From the NCBI RefSeq assembly GCF_013393345.1, contig NZ_QJRF01000075.1:1-64000 (forward strand): a stretch of 64,000 nt of DNA, in the 5' to 3' direction. The position numbers and the translations under genes were made by a program. Source of the DNA: Pseudomonas taiwanensis (GTDB lineage Bacteria; Pseudomonadota; Gammaproteobacteria; Pseudomonadales; Pseudomonadaceae). The notes beneath the pieces are model-generated. The model worked only from the letters and a program-made list of their open reading frames with translations. It ran no database searches and was not told the DNA's origin. Below are positions 43,930-53,095 of the stretch, piece after piece (position 1 is the first letter of the stretch; each line of letters starts with the position of its first letter).

Positions 43930-45900
43930 TCAGGCGCTCCTGCCGCGAATCAGGCGGCGCAGGGCAAAACGGTTGGGATGGCAGGCCTCAGCTACCGCGC
44001 GGGGCACCGGCAACGGTTCGTCATCCAGCCAGGCGGCCAGCAGTTCACCCGATAGCGGCGCGGTGATCAGGCCGCGCGAGCCGTGGGCACTGTTCACATA
44101 GAGGCCGTCGAGCCACGGTGCTGCCACATCCGGCACCTGGCGCGCGTCCTTGGCCAGCACCGCGTAGGTTTCGGCGAAGGCTTGGGCATCGGCCAAGGGG
44201 CCGACGATGGGCAGGTAGTCGGGCGTAGTACAGCGGAATGCGGCGCGGCCTTCGAGGCGCGCGGGTTCCAGTTCAGCGACGCGCAGGCGGCGGCCGAGGT
44301 CGGGGGAGATTTCGTCCAACAACTCCAGGTTGCCGGCATGTTCCGCAGCGGTCGGCGTGATGTCCGTGCTGTGGAAGTCGAAGCTGGCGCCCAGGGTGTG
44401 TTCGCCATCGCGTGGCGGCGCCACATAGCCTTCGGCACAGAGCACTGTGCCCAGGCCCGCGCTCTCGGCGGTGGCCGGCAGGCGGCTGATCTGCCCACGG
44501 ATGCGCTTGAGTGCGAGGCCAGAGGCTTGGGGAAAACGCAGCACCTCGGCGGCACCGGCCAGCACCACAACGGGCGCTGAGGCCAGGGTGACGTCGCCGG
44601 CGCGGGCGTGCCAGCGACCCGCTTCCTGGCGCAGCTCCAGCGCTTCGGCGTGGCTGACCAGGTGGATGTTCGGATGCCCGGCCAGCAGTTGGCACAGGGC
44701 CGGCGGGTGGACCCAGCCGGCGTCGGGATAGAACAGGCCGCCCGCGGGCAGTGCGACGCCCGACAGGGCTTCGGCCTCGCTGCGGTCGAGGCTGTGCAGC
44801 AGGTCGGCAGGGAAGGCCTCGGCCAGCTTGGCCTGGCGCTGTGCTTCCTTGTCGTCGAAGGCCAGCTGCAGCACGCCGCAGGCCTGCCAGTCGCGGCCTT
44901 GCTCCAGCCGCTGCAGCAGCCGGCGGGTATGTCCGAAGCCGCTGAGGATCAGCCGGGAAAGGGGCGTGCCATGGGCAGAAAGCTTGAGGTAGAGCACCCC
45001 TTGTGGATTTCCAGAAGCCTCACGGGCGGGGGCGTCATGACGCTCCAGAAGGGTCACCTGCCAACCACGGGCTGCCAGGCTGGCGGCACTGGCGCAGCCG
45101 GCGAGCCCCGCGCCAACCACCAGGGCTTCACGGCGCTCCGGCACGAAGCGCGGACGGGCGAACCAGGGTTTGCTGGCATCGAGGCAGGCCTGCCCCTCGA
45201 AGTGGCCCTGGCTCATCTCCCATTTCTTGCCAAAGCCCGGCGTGCGCTTGATGGCGAAGCCCGCCTCCTTCAATGCACGGCGCACAAAACCCGCGGAGGT
45301 GAAGGTGGCGAGCGTGGTGCCGGGGCCGGACAGTCGCGCCAGTTGGGCGAAGAGGGTGGGGCTCCACATTTCCGGGTTCTTCGCCGGGGCGAAACCGTCG
45401 AGGAACCAGGCGTCGATACGGGCGTCCAGCTCCGGCAGGCAGTCCATGGCATCCCCCACCAGCAGGGTCAGCACCACCCGGCCATTGTCCAGGCTGAAAC
45501 GCTGGAAGCCGGGGTGCACGGCCACGTACTGGCCGATGAACTCGGCGGTGAGCGGCGCCAGTTGCGGCCAGAGGGCCAGGGCGCGCTGGATGTCGTCGCG
45601 GGAGAGGGGGAATTTTTCCACGCTGACGAAATGCAGCCGGGCGTCGGCCGGTGCGTGTTGCACGAACAATTGCCAGGCGCAGAGGAAGTTCAGCCCGGTA
45701 CCGAAACCGGTTTCGCCAATGCAGAAGCGCCCGCCGGCCGGCAATTCGCCGAAACGTCGGGTCAGGTCGTTGCCATTGATGAATACATGATGGGTTTCGT
45801 CGATGCCCGATGTCGGGGAGAAGTAGACATCGTCGAACTCCCGCGACAGCGGTTGGCCCTGGTCGTCCCAGTCGAGTCGGGCGTGGTGGAAGTCGGACAT
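43930..45900 (-). CDS. mnmC: Bifunctional tRNA wobble-uridine modification enzyme MnmC
   Basis: MnmC finishes 5-methylaminomethyl-2-thiouridine at tRNA position 34. The 656-residue protein has an N-terminal methyltransferase domain (about 1-240; FCIGETGFGTGLNFL, DAWFLDGFAPAKNPEMW) and a C-terminal FAD oxidoreductase domain (about 260-640; VVGAGLAGCASAASLAARGW, split; PDYLPIVGPLAD; NSAHGSRGLI). Both domains look intact. Start is ATG 45900. Confidence 0.95.
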   Translation of the reverse strand: MSDFHHARLDWDDQGQPLSREFDDVYFSPTSGIDETHHVFINGNDLTRRFGELPAGGRFCIGETGFGTGLNFLCAWQLFVQHAPADARLHFVSVEKFPLSRDDIQRALALWPQLAPLTAEFIGQYVAVHPGFQRFSLDNGRVVLTLLVGDAMDCLPELDARIDAWFLDGFAPAKNPEMWSPTLFAQLARLSGPGTTLATFTSAGFVRRALKEAGFAIKRTPGFGKKWEMSQGHFEGQACLDASKPWFARPRFVPERREALVVGAGLAGCASAASLAARGWQVTLLERHDAPAREASGNPQGVLYLKLSAHGTPLSRLILSGFGHTRRLLQRLEQGRDWQACGVLQLAFDDKEAQRQAKLAEAFPADLLHSLDRSEAEALSGVALPAGGLFYPDAGWVHPPALCQLLAGHPNIHLVSHAEALELRQEAGRWHARAGDVTLASAPVVVLAGAAEVLRFPQASGLALKRIRGQISRLPATAESAGLGTVLCAEGYVAPPRDGEHTLGASFDFHSTDITPTAAEHAGNLELLDEISPDLGRRLRVAELEPARLEGRAAFRCTTPDYLPIVGPLADAQAFAETYAVLAKDARQVPDVAAPWLDGLYVNSAHGSRGLITAPLSGELLAAWLDDEPLPVPRAVAEACHPNRFALRRLIRGRSA

Positions 45901-45976
45901 GGAGGTTTCCGAGACTGCGAAGCGCGAATGTTAGCCGATCGGGGTTGGCTCTGAGATTGGAATTCCGGCTTTTCTT

Positions 45977-46063
45977 GTGGGGGCGAATTCATTCGCTTAG
46001 CAGGTCGCAGACCTGCCCTGCTTGGGGCTGCTGCGCAGCCCTTTGCGAATGAATTCGCCCCCA
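45977..46063. repeat. GTGGGGGCGA-type inverted repeat with long spacer
   Basis: GTGGGGGCGAATTCATTCGC and GCGAATGAATTCGCCCCCAC are perfect 20-base arms separated by about 47 bases that contain further small inverted repeats (GCAGGTCGCAGACCTGC). Confidence 0.85.
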
Positions 46064-46143
46064 CAATCGGAGTGCCCCTCTGGAAAGCCCCACAGGCAGC
46101 CCCTCATCCGCTACCTTTTCTCCATCACGCCAAGGAGGTCTGC

Positions 46144-47631
46144 ATGTTTGAATCCGCCGAGATCGGCCACTCCATCGACAAGGAAACCTACGAGAAGGCC
46201 GTGCTGGAACTGCGCGAAGCCCTGCTGGAGGCGCAGTTCGAGCTGAAGGAAAAGGCGCGGTTCCCGGTGCTCATCCTGATCAACGGCATCGAAGGCGCCG
46301 GCAAGGGCGAGACGGTCAAGCTGCTCAACGAATGGATGGACCCGCGCTTGATCAACGTCGAGAGTTTCATGCGTCCTACCGATGAAGAACTCGCGCGGCC
46401 GCCGCAGTGGCGTTTCTGGCGCAAGCTGCCGCCCAAGGGGCGCATCGGCATCTACTTCGGCAACTGGTACAGCCAGATGCTCCAGGCTCGCGTCGAGGGC
46501 GATATCAAGGATGCCCGCCTGGACCAGGCGATCAATGATGCGGAAGGCTTCGAGCGCATGCTTTGCGACGAGGGTGCGCTGGTCCTCAAGTTCTGGTTCC
46601 ACCTTTCCAAGAAGCAGCTCAAGGGGCGCCTCAAGGCCCTGGAGAAGGACCCCCAGCGCAGTTGGCAGCTCAATCCGCTGGACTGGAAACAGAGCCAGGT
46701 CTACGACCGCTTCGTGCGCTTCGGTGAGCGCGTATTGCGCCGTACCAGCCGCGACTACGCGCCGTGGTACGTGATCGAAGGTTCCGACGAGTATTACCGC
46801 AGCCTCAGCGTCGGTCGCATCATCCTCGAAGGGTTGCAGGCGGCACTCGAACAGGACTCCGGCCGCAAGCCGCACACCCGCGCGGCGCCACTCATGTCCA
46901 GCCTGGACCGGCGCAGCCTGCTGGATAGCCTCAACCTCCAGCTCACGCTGGAAAAGGACGCCTACAAGGATCAACTGGCCATCGAGCAGGCGCGCCTGAA
47001 TGGCCTGATGCGCGACAAGCGCATGCGCGGCCACGCACTGATGGCGGTGTTCGAGGGCAACGATGCGGCCGGCAAGGGCGGTGCCATCCGCCGCATCACT
47101 GGCGCGCTGGACCCACGGCAGTACCGTACCGTGCCGATCGCCGCGCCCACCGAAGAAGAACGTGCGCAGCCCTATCTCTGGCGTTTCTGGCGGCATGTGC
47201 CCGGTCGCGGCCAGTTCACCATTTTCGACCGCTCCTGGTATGGCCGCGTGCTGGTGGAACGGGTCGAGGGCTTCTGCGCCCAGGCGGACTGGCTGCGTGC
47301 TTACGGCGAGATCAACGATTTCGAGGAGCAACTGCACAACTACGGCATCGTGCTGGTGAAGTTCTGGCTTTCCATCGACAAGGACACCCAGATGCAGCGC
47401 TTCAAGGAGCGCGAGGCGGTGTCCTTCAAGCGCTACAAGATCACCGAGGAGGACTGGCGCAATCGGGACAAGTGGGACCACTACGTCGACGCCGTGGACG
47501 ACATGGTCGACCGCACCAGTACCGAGATCGCGCCCTGGACCCTGGTGGAGGCCAACGACAAGCGCTATGCGCGGGTGAAGGTTCTGCGCACCATCAACGA
47601 TGCCCTGGAGGCCGCCTTCAGGAAGGATTGA
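46144..47631 (+). CDS. pap: Polyphosphate:AMP phosphotransferase (two-domain PPK2)
   Basis: The enzyme makes ADP from AMP and polyphosphate. The 495-residue protein has two PPK2 domains, with Walker A motifs GIEGAGKGET (48-57) and GNDAAGKGGA (about 304-313) and lid residues in KFWLSIDKDTQMQRFKER (split). It matches the long PAP class of Pseudomonas and Acinetobacter. AAGGAGG lies six bases before ATG 46144; an in-frame start at 46072 lies in a repeat-derived leader and is not credible. Confidence 0.95.
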   Translation: MFESAEIGHSIDKETYEKAVLELREALLEAQFELKEKARFPVLILINGIEGAGKGETVKLLNEWMDPRLINVESFMRPTDEELARPPQWRFWRKLPPKGRIGIYFGNWYSQMLQARVEGDIKDARLDQAINDAEGFERMLCDEGALVLKFWFHLSKKQLKGRLKALEKDPQRSWQLNPLDWKQSQVYDRFVRFGERVLRRTSRDYAPWYVIEGSDEYYRSLSVGRIILEGLQAALEQDSGRKPHTRAAPLMSSLDRRSLLDSLNLQLTLEKDAYKDQLAIEQARLNGLMRDKRMRGHALMAVFEGNDAAGKGGAIRRITGALDPRQYRTVPIAAPTEEERAQPYLWRFWRHVPGRGQFTIFDRSWYGRVLVERVEGFCAQADWLRAYGEINDFEEQLHNYGIVLVKFWLSIDKDTQMQRFKEREAVSFKRYKITEEDWRNRDKWDHYVDAVDDMVDRTSTEIAPWTLVEANDKRYARVKVLRTINDALEAAFRKD

Positions 47632-47735
47632 GCAAAGGATGGGCGCGCATACGCGGGGTGAATGATCGTGGTGCCTGAATATGGGCCGCAACTATGCTCG
47701 CCCCACTATCCCTCCCAACTGGAACGAGGTGCGTC

Positions 47736-48920
47736 ATGCGTGAAGTGGTGATCGTCGACAGCGTGCGGACTGGCCTGGCCAAGTCCTTCCGCGGCAAGTT
47801 CAACATGACCCGGCCGGACGACATGGCCGCCCATTGCGTGAACGCGCTGCTGGCGCGCAACGATATCGACCCGGCGCTGGTGGACGATTGCGTGGTCGGT
47901 GCCGGTTCCAACGAAGGCGCCCAGGGCCACAATATCGGCCGCAACGTCGCCGTGCTTTCTGGGCTGGGCGTCGGCGTCGCCGGCATGACCCTCAACCGCT
48001 ACTGCTCCTCGGGCCTGCAGGCCATCGCCATCGCCGCCAACCAGATCGCCTCGGGATGCAGCGACGTGATGGTGGCCGGCGGCGTCGAGTCCATCACCCT
48101 CACCCTGAAGAGCATCAACCAGGACAACTTCGTCAACCCGCGCCTGAAGCTCGAACACCCCGGCATCTATTACCCCATGGGGCAGACCGCCGAGATCGTC
48201 GCGCGCCGCTACAACGTGACCCGCGAAGCCCAGGACCTCTATGCCCTGCAGAGCCAGCAGCGCACCGCTCGGGCCCAGGCAGCAGGCCTGTTCAACGATG
48301 AAATCGTGCCGATGAGCGTGAAGTACTTCGTCGAAGACAAGGCTACTGGCCAGAAGAACATCCTGGACGGCGTGGTCGACCGCGACGACTGCAACCGCGC
48401 CGACACCACCCTGGAAGGCCTGTCTTCCCTGAAACCGGTGTTCTCCGAGGATGGCTCGGTGACCGCCGGCAACTCCTCGCAGTTGTCCGACGGTGCCTCC
48501 ATGACCCTGCTGATGAGCCTGGACAAGGCGCTGGAGCTGGGCCTGAAACCGATCGCGTACTTCCGCGGCTTCACCGTTGCCGGATGCGAGCCAGACGAAA
48601 TGGGCATCGGCCCGGTGTTCTCGGTGCCGAAGCTGCTCAAGGCCAAGGGCCTGTCCATCGACGACATCGACCTCTGGGAACTGAACGAAGCCTTCGCTTC
48701 CCAGTGCCTCTATGCACGTGATCGCCTGGGCATCGACAACGAGAAGTACAACGTCAACGGCGGGTCCATCTCCATCGGCCACCCGTTCGGCATGACCGGC
48801 TCGCGCCAGGTCGGCCATCTGGTGCGCGAACTGCAACGTCGCGACAAGCGCTTCGGCATCGTCACCATGTGCGTTGGTGGCGGCATGGGCGCCACCGGGC
48901 TGTTCGAGGCGTATCGCTGA
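47736..48920 (+). CDS. Acetyl-CoA acetyltransferase (thiolase)
   Basis: The 394-residue protein has thiolase catalytic residues: acylated Cys90 (NRYCSSG), His in SIGHPFG (about 349) and base Cys in MCVGGGMG (about 380). It either breaks 3-ketoacyl-CoA or condenses acetyl-CoA in the cytoplasm. It is not next to a fadB-like gene. GAGGT precedes ATG 47736. The gap from pap is 104 bases. Confidence 0.92.
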   Translation: MREVVIVDSVRTGLAKSFRGKFNMTRPDDMAAHCVNALLARNDIDPALVDDCVVGAGSNEGAQGHNIGRNVAVLSGLGVGVAGMTLNRYCSSGLQAIAIAANQIASGCSDVMVAGGVESITLTLKSINQDNFVNPRLKLEHPGIYYPMGQTAEIVARRYNVTREAQDLYALQSQQRTARAQAAGLFNDEIVPMSVKYFVEDKATGQKNILDGVVDRDDCNRADTTLEGLSSLKPVFSEDGSVTAGNSSQLSDGASMTLLMSLDKALELGLKPIAYFRGFTVAGCEPDEMGIGPVFSVPKLLKAKGLSIDDIDLWELNEAFASQCLYARDRLGIDNEKYNVNGGSISIGHPFGMTGSRQVGHLVRELQRRDKRFGIVTMCVGGGMGATGLFEAYR

Positions 48921-48941
48921 GAGCTGTGTTGCCCGCTTCTT

Positions 48942-49037
48942 GTGGGGGCGATTTCAATCGCTATGCGGACCGCAGGTTCGCACTGCGGTGTCGAGTGGGG
49001 CAGCTGCGCTGCCCCTAGCGAATGAATTCGCCCCCAC
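48942..49037. repeat. GTGGGGGCGA-type inverted repeat with long spacer
   Basis: GTGGGGGCGATTTCAATCGC and GCGAATGAATTCGCCCCCAC bound a spacer containing GACCGCAGGTTCGCACTGCGG-like and GGGGCAGCTGCGCTGCCCC stems. Confidence 0.8.
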
Positions 49038-49060
49038 AGAAAGGCAGCTCCACGGACAAG

Positions 49061-49089
49061 AAAAACCCGCGCCTGGCGCGGGTTCTTTC
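49061..49089. terminator. Terminator between the thiolase and DUF6316 genes
   Basis: AACCCGCG/CGCGGGTT stem with loop CCTGG. On the minus strand it ends in TTTTT, on the plus strand in TTCTTT, so it suits the DUF6316 gene best and may act both ways. Confidence 0.8.
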
Positions 49090-49101
49090 ATTGCGGGGCA
49101 C

Positions 49102-49311
49102 TCATCGGCCCCGGAGCGCGAAGAGGGCGCTGGATTGATGGATGCGGCGAATGTACAAGGCGATCTCCCGCTCTGCATCCACACGTGTGAAGAAGGGTCC
49201 CTCCAGCGTCCCTTCGCGGGTGGAAAAGAAGTACTGACCGTTCACGGCGCTGACCCGCTCACTCCGATAGTGGGTGTTTGAGGCCGCGTCGCACGCACGT
49301 CGACCGAACAT
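49102..49311 (-). CDS. DUF6316 small protein
   Basis: The protein has 69 residues (MFGRRACDAASNTHYRSERV start), ending in a helix EREIALYIRRI. It is a small Pseudomonas protein of unknown role with an aromatic-rich middle (NGQYFFSTREGTLEGPF). ATG 49311 has GGAGG seven bases upstream. A longer frame to 49338 is less likely. Confidence 0.78.
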   Translation of the reverse strand: MFGRRACDAASNTHYRSERVSAVNGQYFFSTREGTLEGPFFTRVDAEREIALYIRRIHQSSALFALRGR

Positions 49312-49532
49312 CGGACCACCTCCGTCTTGCATTGGCAATTTCAGTCTAACCAGCGCTGACGAGCGTGCTCTGGGGCTCGACGGGCGGCTATCGGCGAGGA
49401 TCCCGGTGCGACAGGTACAGTTGTGCCGTTGACAGAGCGGAAACTGTTCCTGTGCCCTGATAGCGGACCCTCCTAGAATGGCCTCTCCCTTTTCGCCCGC
49501 CGCCAGGCGTGCGCGCTCCTCCTGAGGTCTCC

Positions 49533-50498
49533 ATGCATATCACCTCCGGCCGTTGGGTCTACGGCCTGCTCCTTGCCCTGGTTACGGCCGTGCTCTGGGG
49601 CGTCCTGCCCATCTGGCTGAAGGAAGTCCTGCAGACCATGGACCCGGTGACCGTCACCTGGTACCGCCTGATCGTCGCGGGCTCGCTGTTGTTCCTCTAT
49701 TTGGGCGCCAACCGCCGGCTGCCGGCAATCCGTCCGCTGGGCGCGCGTGGGCGCTGGCTGGTGGTCCTGGCGGTGGGCGGACTGACCGGCAACTACGTGC
49801 TGTACCTGATCGGCCTGCGCATGCTCAGCCCGGGCACCACGCAACTGGTGATCCAGGTGGCGCCGATCCTGTTCCTGCTGAGCAGTCTTTTCGTCTTCAA
49901 GGAGAGCTTCAGCCTGGGCCAGGCATTCGGCCTGGTGGTGACGGTGCTGGGCTTCGGTCTGTTCTTCAACCAGCGACTGGAGGAATTGCTGACCTCCATG
50001 AGCGAGTACACCCTGGGCGTAATGGTGATCCTGCTGTCGGCCTTCGTCTGGACCTTCTACGGCCTGGCGCAGAAGCAACTGCTGAGCCACTGGAGTTCGG
50101 CGCAAGTGATGATGGTGATCTACCTCGGTTGCGCCGCGTTGCTGACGCCCTGGGCGCACCCCATGGAACTGCTCAACCTCAGCCCGCTGCAGGGCTGGCT
50201 GCTGCTGGCCTGCTGCCTGAACACCCTGATTGCCTATGGCGCCTTCGCCGAAGCGCTGGCCCACTGGGAAGCCTCTCGGGTCAGCGCCACCCTGGCGATC
50301 ACCCCGCTGGTGACCTTCGCCAGCGTCGCTGCCTGCGCTGCATTCTGGCCGGACCATGTGCAGCCGGAGGAGATCAACCTGATCGCCTATGCCGGTGCGG
50401 TGTTCGTTGTAATGGGTTCGGCCCTCACCGCCTTGGCCCCATCGCTGGTGCGCAGCTGGCGCGCGCGGCGTGAGGCGGAGGCAACCAGCTCCCTGTAG
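49533..50498 (+). CDS. EamA-family DMT transporter, RarD-like
   Basis: The 321-residue protein has ten predicted spans in two EamA repeats (ALVTAVLWGVLPIWLKEVL; VILLSAFVWTFYGLAQKQLL). RarD-like members are exporters or importers of small metabolites with no fixed substrate. GAGGT lies five bases before ATG 49533. The TAG stop is formed by the GTAGGTTG end of the downstream repeat array, so the C-terminus (ATSSL) was probably fixed by the repeat. Confidence 0.88.
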   Translation: MHITSGRWVYGLLLALVTAVLWGVLPIWLKEVLQTMDPVTVTWYRLIVAGSLLFLYLGANRRLPAIRPLGARGRWLVVLAVGGLTGNYVLYLIGLRMLSPGTTQLVIQVAPILFLLSSLFVFKESFSLGQAFGLVVTVLGFGLFFNQRLEELLTSMSEYTLGVMVILLSAFVWTFYGLAQKQLLSHWSSAQVMMVIYLGCAALLTPWAHPMELLNLSPLQGWLLLACCLNTLIAYGAFAEALAHWEASRVSATLAITPLVTFASVAACAAFWPDHVQPEEINLIAYAGAVFVVMGSALTALAPSLVRSWRARREAEATSSL

Positions 50499-50934
50499 GT
50501 TGCGGCTGAGCAACGCGAAGCCCAACGCCTTTCCGGGTTGCATTGTTGGGCTTCGCTGCGCTCTGACCAACCTACGACTCGGCTCAGCGGCGCGTCCCGA
50601 GCGTTTCCGCTCGCTGTAGGTTGTGGCTGAGCTATGCGAAGCCCAGCACCTGTCTGGGCTCCGCTGTTGGGCTTCGCTGCGCTCAGCCCAACCTACCTCT
50701 CCCTAGCAGGGTGTCCCGAGCGTTTCCGCTTCCTGTAGGTTGTGGCTGAGCTACGCGAAGCCCAACGCCTTTCCGGGTTGCATTGTTGGGCTTCGCTGCG
50801 CTCAGCCCAACCTACCTCTCCCTAGCAGGGTGTCCCGAGCGTTTCCGCTCGCTGTAGGTTGTGGCTGAGCTATGCGAAGCCCAACACCTGTCTGGGCTCC
50901 GCTGTTGGGCTTCGCTGCGCTCTGACCAACCTGC
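50495..50934. repeat. Tandem array of four ~120-bp repeat units
   Basis: GTAGGTTG recurs at 50495, 50616, 50735 and 50854 (periods 121, 119, 119). Each unit holds GGCTGAGC, GCGAAGCCCA, GTTGGGCTTCGCTGCGCTC, CAACCTAC and GTCCCGAGCGTTTCCGCT. Outer GTAGGTTG and CAACCTAC, and inner GAAGCCCAAC and GTTGGGCTTC, are inverted. Units 2 and 4, and 1 and 3, share the same inner loop variant. No gene in 50499-51012. Confidence 0.88.
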
Positions 50935-50944
50935 GGGATTAGTC

Positions 50945-51012
50945 CGTAGGATGGGTGGAGCTTGCGATACCCATCAGCCGTGTCCGCATGGGTATCGCTG
51001 CGCTCTGACGGC
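50945..51012. repeat. GTAGGATGGGT-type inverted repeat
   Basis: GCGATACCCATC and CATGGGTATCGC face each other after GTAGGATGGGTGGAGC. It resembles the array units in plan but differs in sequence. Confidence 0.7.
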
Positions 51013-51636
51013 TCAGCAGCGAGTTCCGAGCGTTTCCGCCTTGCGCAGCCAGGTCTGGCGTTGTTCCTCGGAGGAGGGGCGCACCGGGGAGAACTCGGTC
51101 AGGCGGCGGGTCTTGATGCCGCAGAAGCCGAGAATCGTGCGCACCATCTGCCGGTGCGCGGGCGCACCGTAGATCCAGCGGAAATACCAGGGCGGCGTAT
51201 CCAGGGTCACCAGCAGGTCGGCGGTGCGCCCGGTCAGCAACTTGTCCCAGGCCTGTGTCTGCTGGCCGCGATAGCGGAAGGCGAAGCCGGGCAGGAAGAC
51301 GCGGTCGAAGAAGCCCTTGAGCAGCGCAGGTAGGCCGCCCCACCAGACCGGATAGACGAACACCAGGTGCTCGGCCCAGTGAATCTGCCGCTGCGCTTCG
51401 AGCAGGTCAGGCTCCAGGTTCTGGCTCTGGTCATACCCCTCGCGCAGCACCGGGTCGAAATGCATCTCACCGAGCTTCAGCAGGCGCACCACATGGCCTT
51501 CGCTGCGCGCGCCCTGGGCGTAGGCTTCGCTCAAGGCATGGCACAGGCTGCCGCCCTTCGGGGTGCCGAGGATCATCAGGATGCGCTTGCCATCGCCTTC
51601 CAGCGGCGTAGCGCCGTGCTTGACCGTCTCAACCAT
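51013..51636 (-). CDS. NAD(P)H dehydrogenase (quinone)-like flavodoxin-fold protein
   Basis: The 207-residue protein matches the KefF/MdaB/NQO1-like family. It has a [12 protein letters not shown] phosphate loop for [35 protein letters not shown] (split) and the C-terminal [18 protein letters not shown]. It reduces quinones or similar two-electron acceptors in the cytoplasm. Its start overlaps the fumC stop by eight bases, so it depends on the fumC transcript. Confidence 0.85.
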   Translation of the reverse strand: MVETVKHGATPLEGDGKRILMILGTPKGGSLCHALSEAYAQGARSEGHVVRLLKLGEMHFDPVLREGYDQSQNLEPDLLEAQRQIHWAEHLVFVYPVWWGGLPALLKGFFDRVFLPGFAFRYRGQQTQAWDKLLTGRTADLLVTLDTPPWYFRWIYGAPAHRQMVRTILGFCGIKTRRLTEFSPVRPSSEEQRQTWLRKAETLGTRC

Positions 51637-53023
51637 GTTGACCGGCCTCCAGCATGCTTTCCGGTCGCACCCAGGCGTCGAACTCCTCCTCGGTCAGGTA
51701 GCCCAGCGCGAGGGCCGCTGCGCGCAGGGTGGTGCCCTCGGAGTAGGCCTTCTTGGCGATCTGCGCGGCCTTGTCGTAGCCGATGTGCGGGTTGAGCGCG
51801 GTGACCAGCATCAGTCCGCGTTCCAGGTGTTCGGCCATGCGCGCTGAATCCGGCTCCATGCCGGCCACACAGTGCTGCTGGAAGTTGCGGCAACCGTCGC
51901 CGAGCAGACGGATCGACTGCAGCAGGTTATGCACGATCACCGGCTTGAACACGTTCAATTGAAGGTGTCCCTGGCTGGCGGCGAAACCGACGGTGGCGTC
52001 GTTGCCCATCACCTGGCAGGCCAGCATCGACAGCGCCTCGCACTGGGTGGGGTTGACCTTGCCCGGCATGATCGAGCTGCCCGGCTCGTTCGCCGGCAGG
52101 CGTACTTCGGCCAGGCCGCCACGCGGGCCGGAGCCCAGCAGGCGCAGGTCATTGGCGATTTTCATCAGGGCCACGGCGAGGGTCTTGAGGGCACCGGAGA
52201 GGTTCACCAGCGGCTCATGGCCGGCGAGGGCGGCGAACTTGTTGGGTGCCGAGACGAAATGCAGCCCCGACAGCGCCGCCAGTTCGGCCGCCATTGAGTC
52301 CGCAAAACCGTGGGGGGCATTGAGGCCGGTGCCCACGGCCGTACCGCCCTGGGCCAGTTCCAGGACCGCGGGCAGGGCGGCGCGTATGGCCTTGTCGGCG
52401 TAGTCGAGTTGGGCGACGAAGGCCGAGAGTTCCTGGCCGAAGGTGATGGGCGTGGCGTCCATCATGTGCGTCCGGCCGGTCTTCACCAGATGGGCGTGAC
52501 GGGCGGATTGCTCGGCCAGGCCGCCGGAGAGTTCGGCTATGGCTGGCAGCAATTCCTGCTGTACCGCCTTGGCGATGGCGATATGCATCGCGGTGGGGAA
52601 GCAGTCGTTGGAGCTCTGGGCGAAGTTCACATGGTCATTGGGGTGGACCGGGCTCTTGCCGCCGCGTTGTCCGGTGGCGAGTTCGTTGGCGCGGCCGGCG
52701 ATCACCTCATTGACGTTCATGTTGCTCTGGGTGCCGCTGCCGGTCTGCCAGACCACCAGCGGGAACTGCTCATCGTGCTTGCCAGTCAGCACCTCGTCGG
52801 CGGCCTGTTCGATCAGCCTCGCGACGTCCGGCGGCAGGTCGCCGTCGCGCCCATTGACGCGGGCGGCGGCCTTCTTGATCAGGGCCAGGGCGTGCACCAA
52901 CGCCAGGGGCATACGTTCGCCACCAATGGCGAAGTTCTCCAGTGAGCGTTGGGTCTGGGCACCCCAATAGGCGTCATCGGCGACTTCGACTGGCCCCAGG
53001 CTGTCGGTTTCTGTGCGGCTCAT
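51629..53023 (-). CDS. fumC: Class II fumarate hydratase
   Basis: FumC interconverts fumarate and malate without an iron-sulfur cluster. The 464-residue protein has [37 protein letters not shown] (catalytic His region) and the signature [11 protein letters not shown]. It is complete. Oxidant-resistant fumarases pair well with the overlapping quinone reductase-like gene; that link is inferred. Confidence 0.95.
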   Translation of the reverse strand: MSRTETDSLGPVEVADDAYWGAQTQRSLENFAIGGERMPLALVHALALIKKAAARVNGRDGDLPPDVARLIEQAADEVLTGKHDEQFPLVVWQTGSGTQSNMNVNEVIAGRANELATGQRGGKSPVHPNDHVNFAQSSNDCFPTAMHIAIAKAVQQELLPAIAELSGGLAEQSARHAHLVKTGRTHMMDATPITFGQELSAFVAQLDYADKAIRAALPAVLELAQGGTAVGTGLNAPHGFADSMAAELAALSGLHFVSAPNKFAALAGHEPLVNLSGALKTLAVALMKIANDLRLLGSGPRGGLAEVRLPANEPGSSIMPGKVNPTQCEALSMLACQVMGNDATVGFAASQGHLQLNVFKPVIVHNLLQSIRLLGDGCRNFQQHCVAGMEPDSARMAEHLERGLMLVTALNPHIGYDKAAQIAKKAYSEGTTLRAAALALGYLTEEEFDAWVRPESMLEAGQHG

Positions 53024-53095
53024 TTGGGTTGGCTCCGGCTATTGATTCCGCAGTTTAGGCTCTCTCTCCCGCACTCGGTTCAACCGTTCGGGCAA

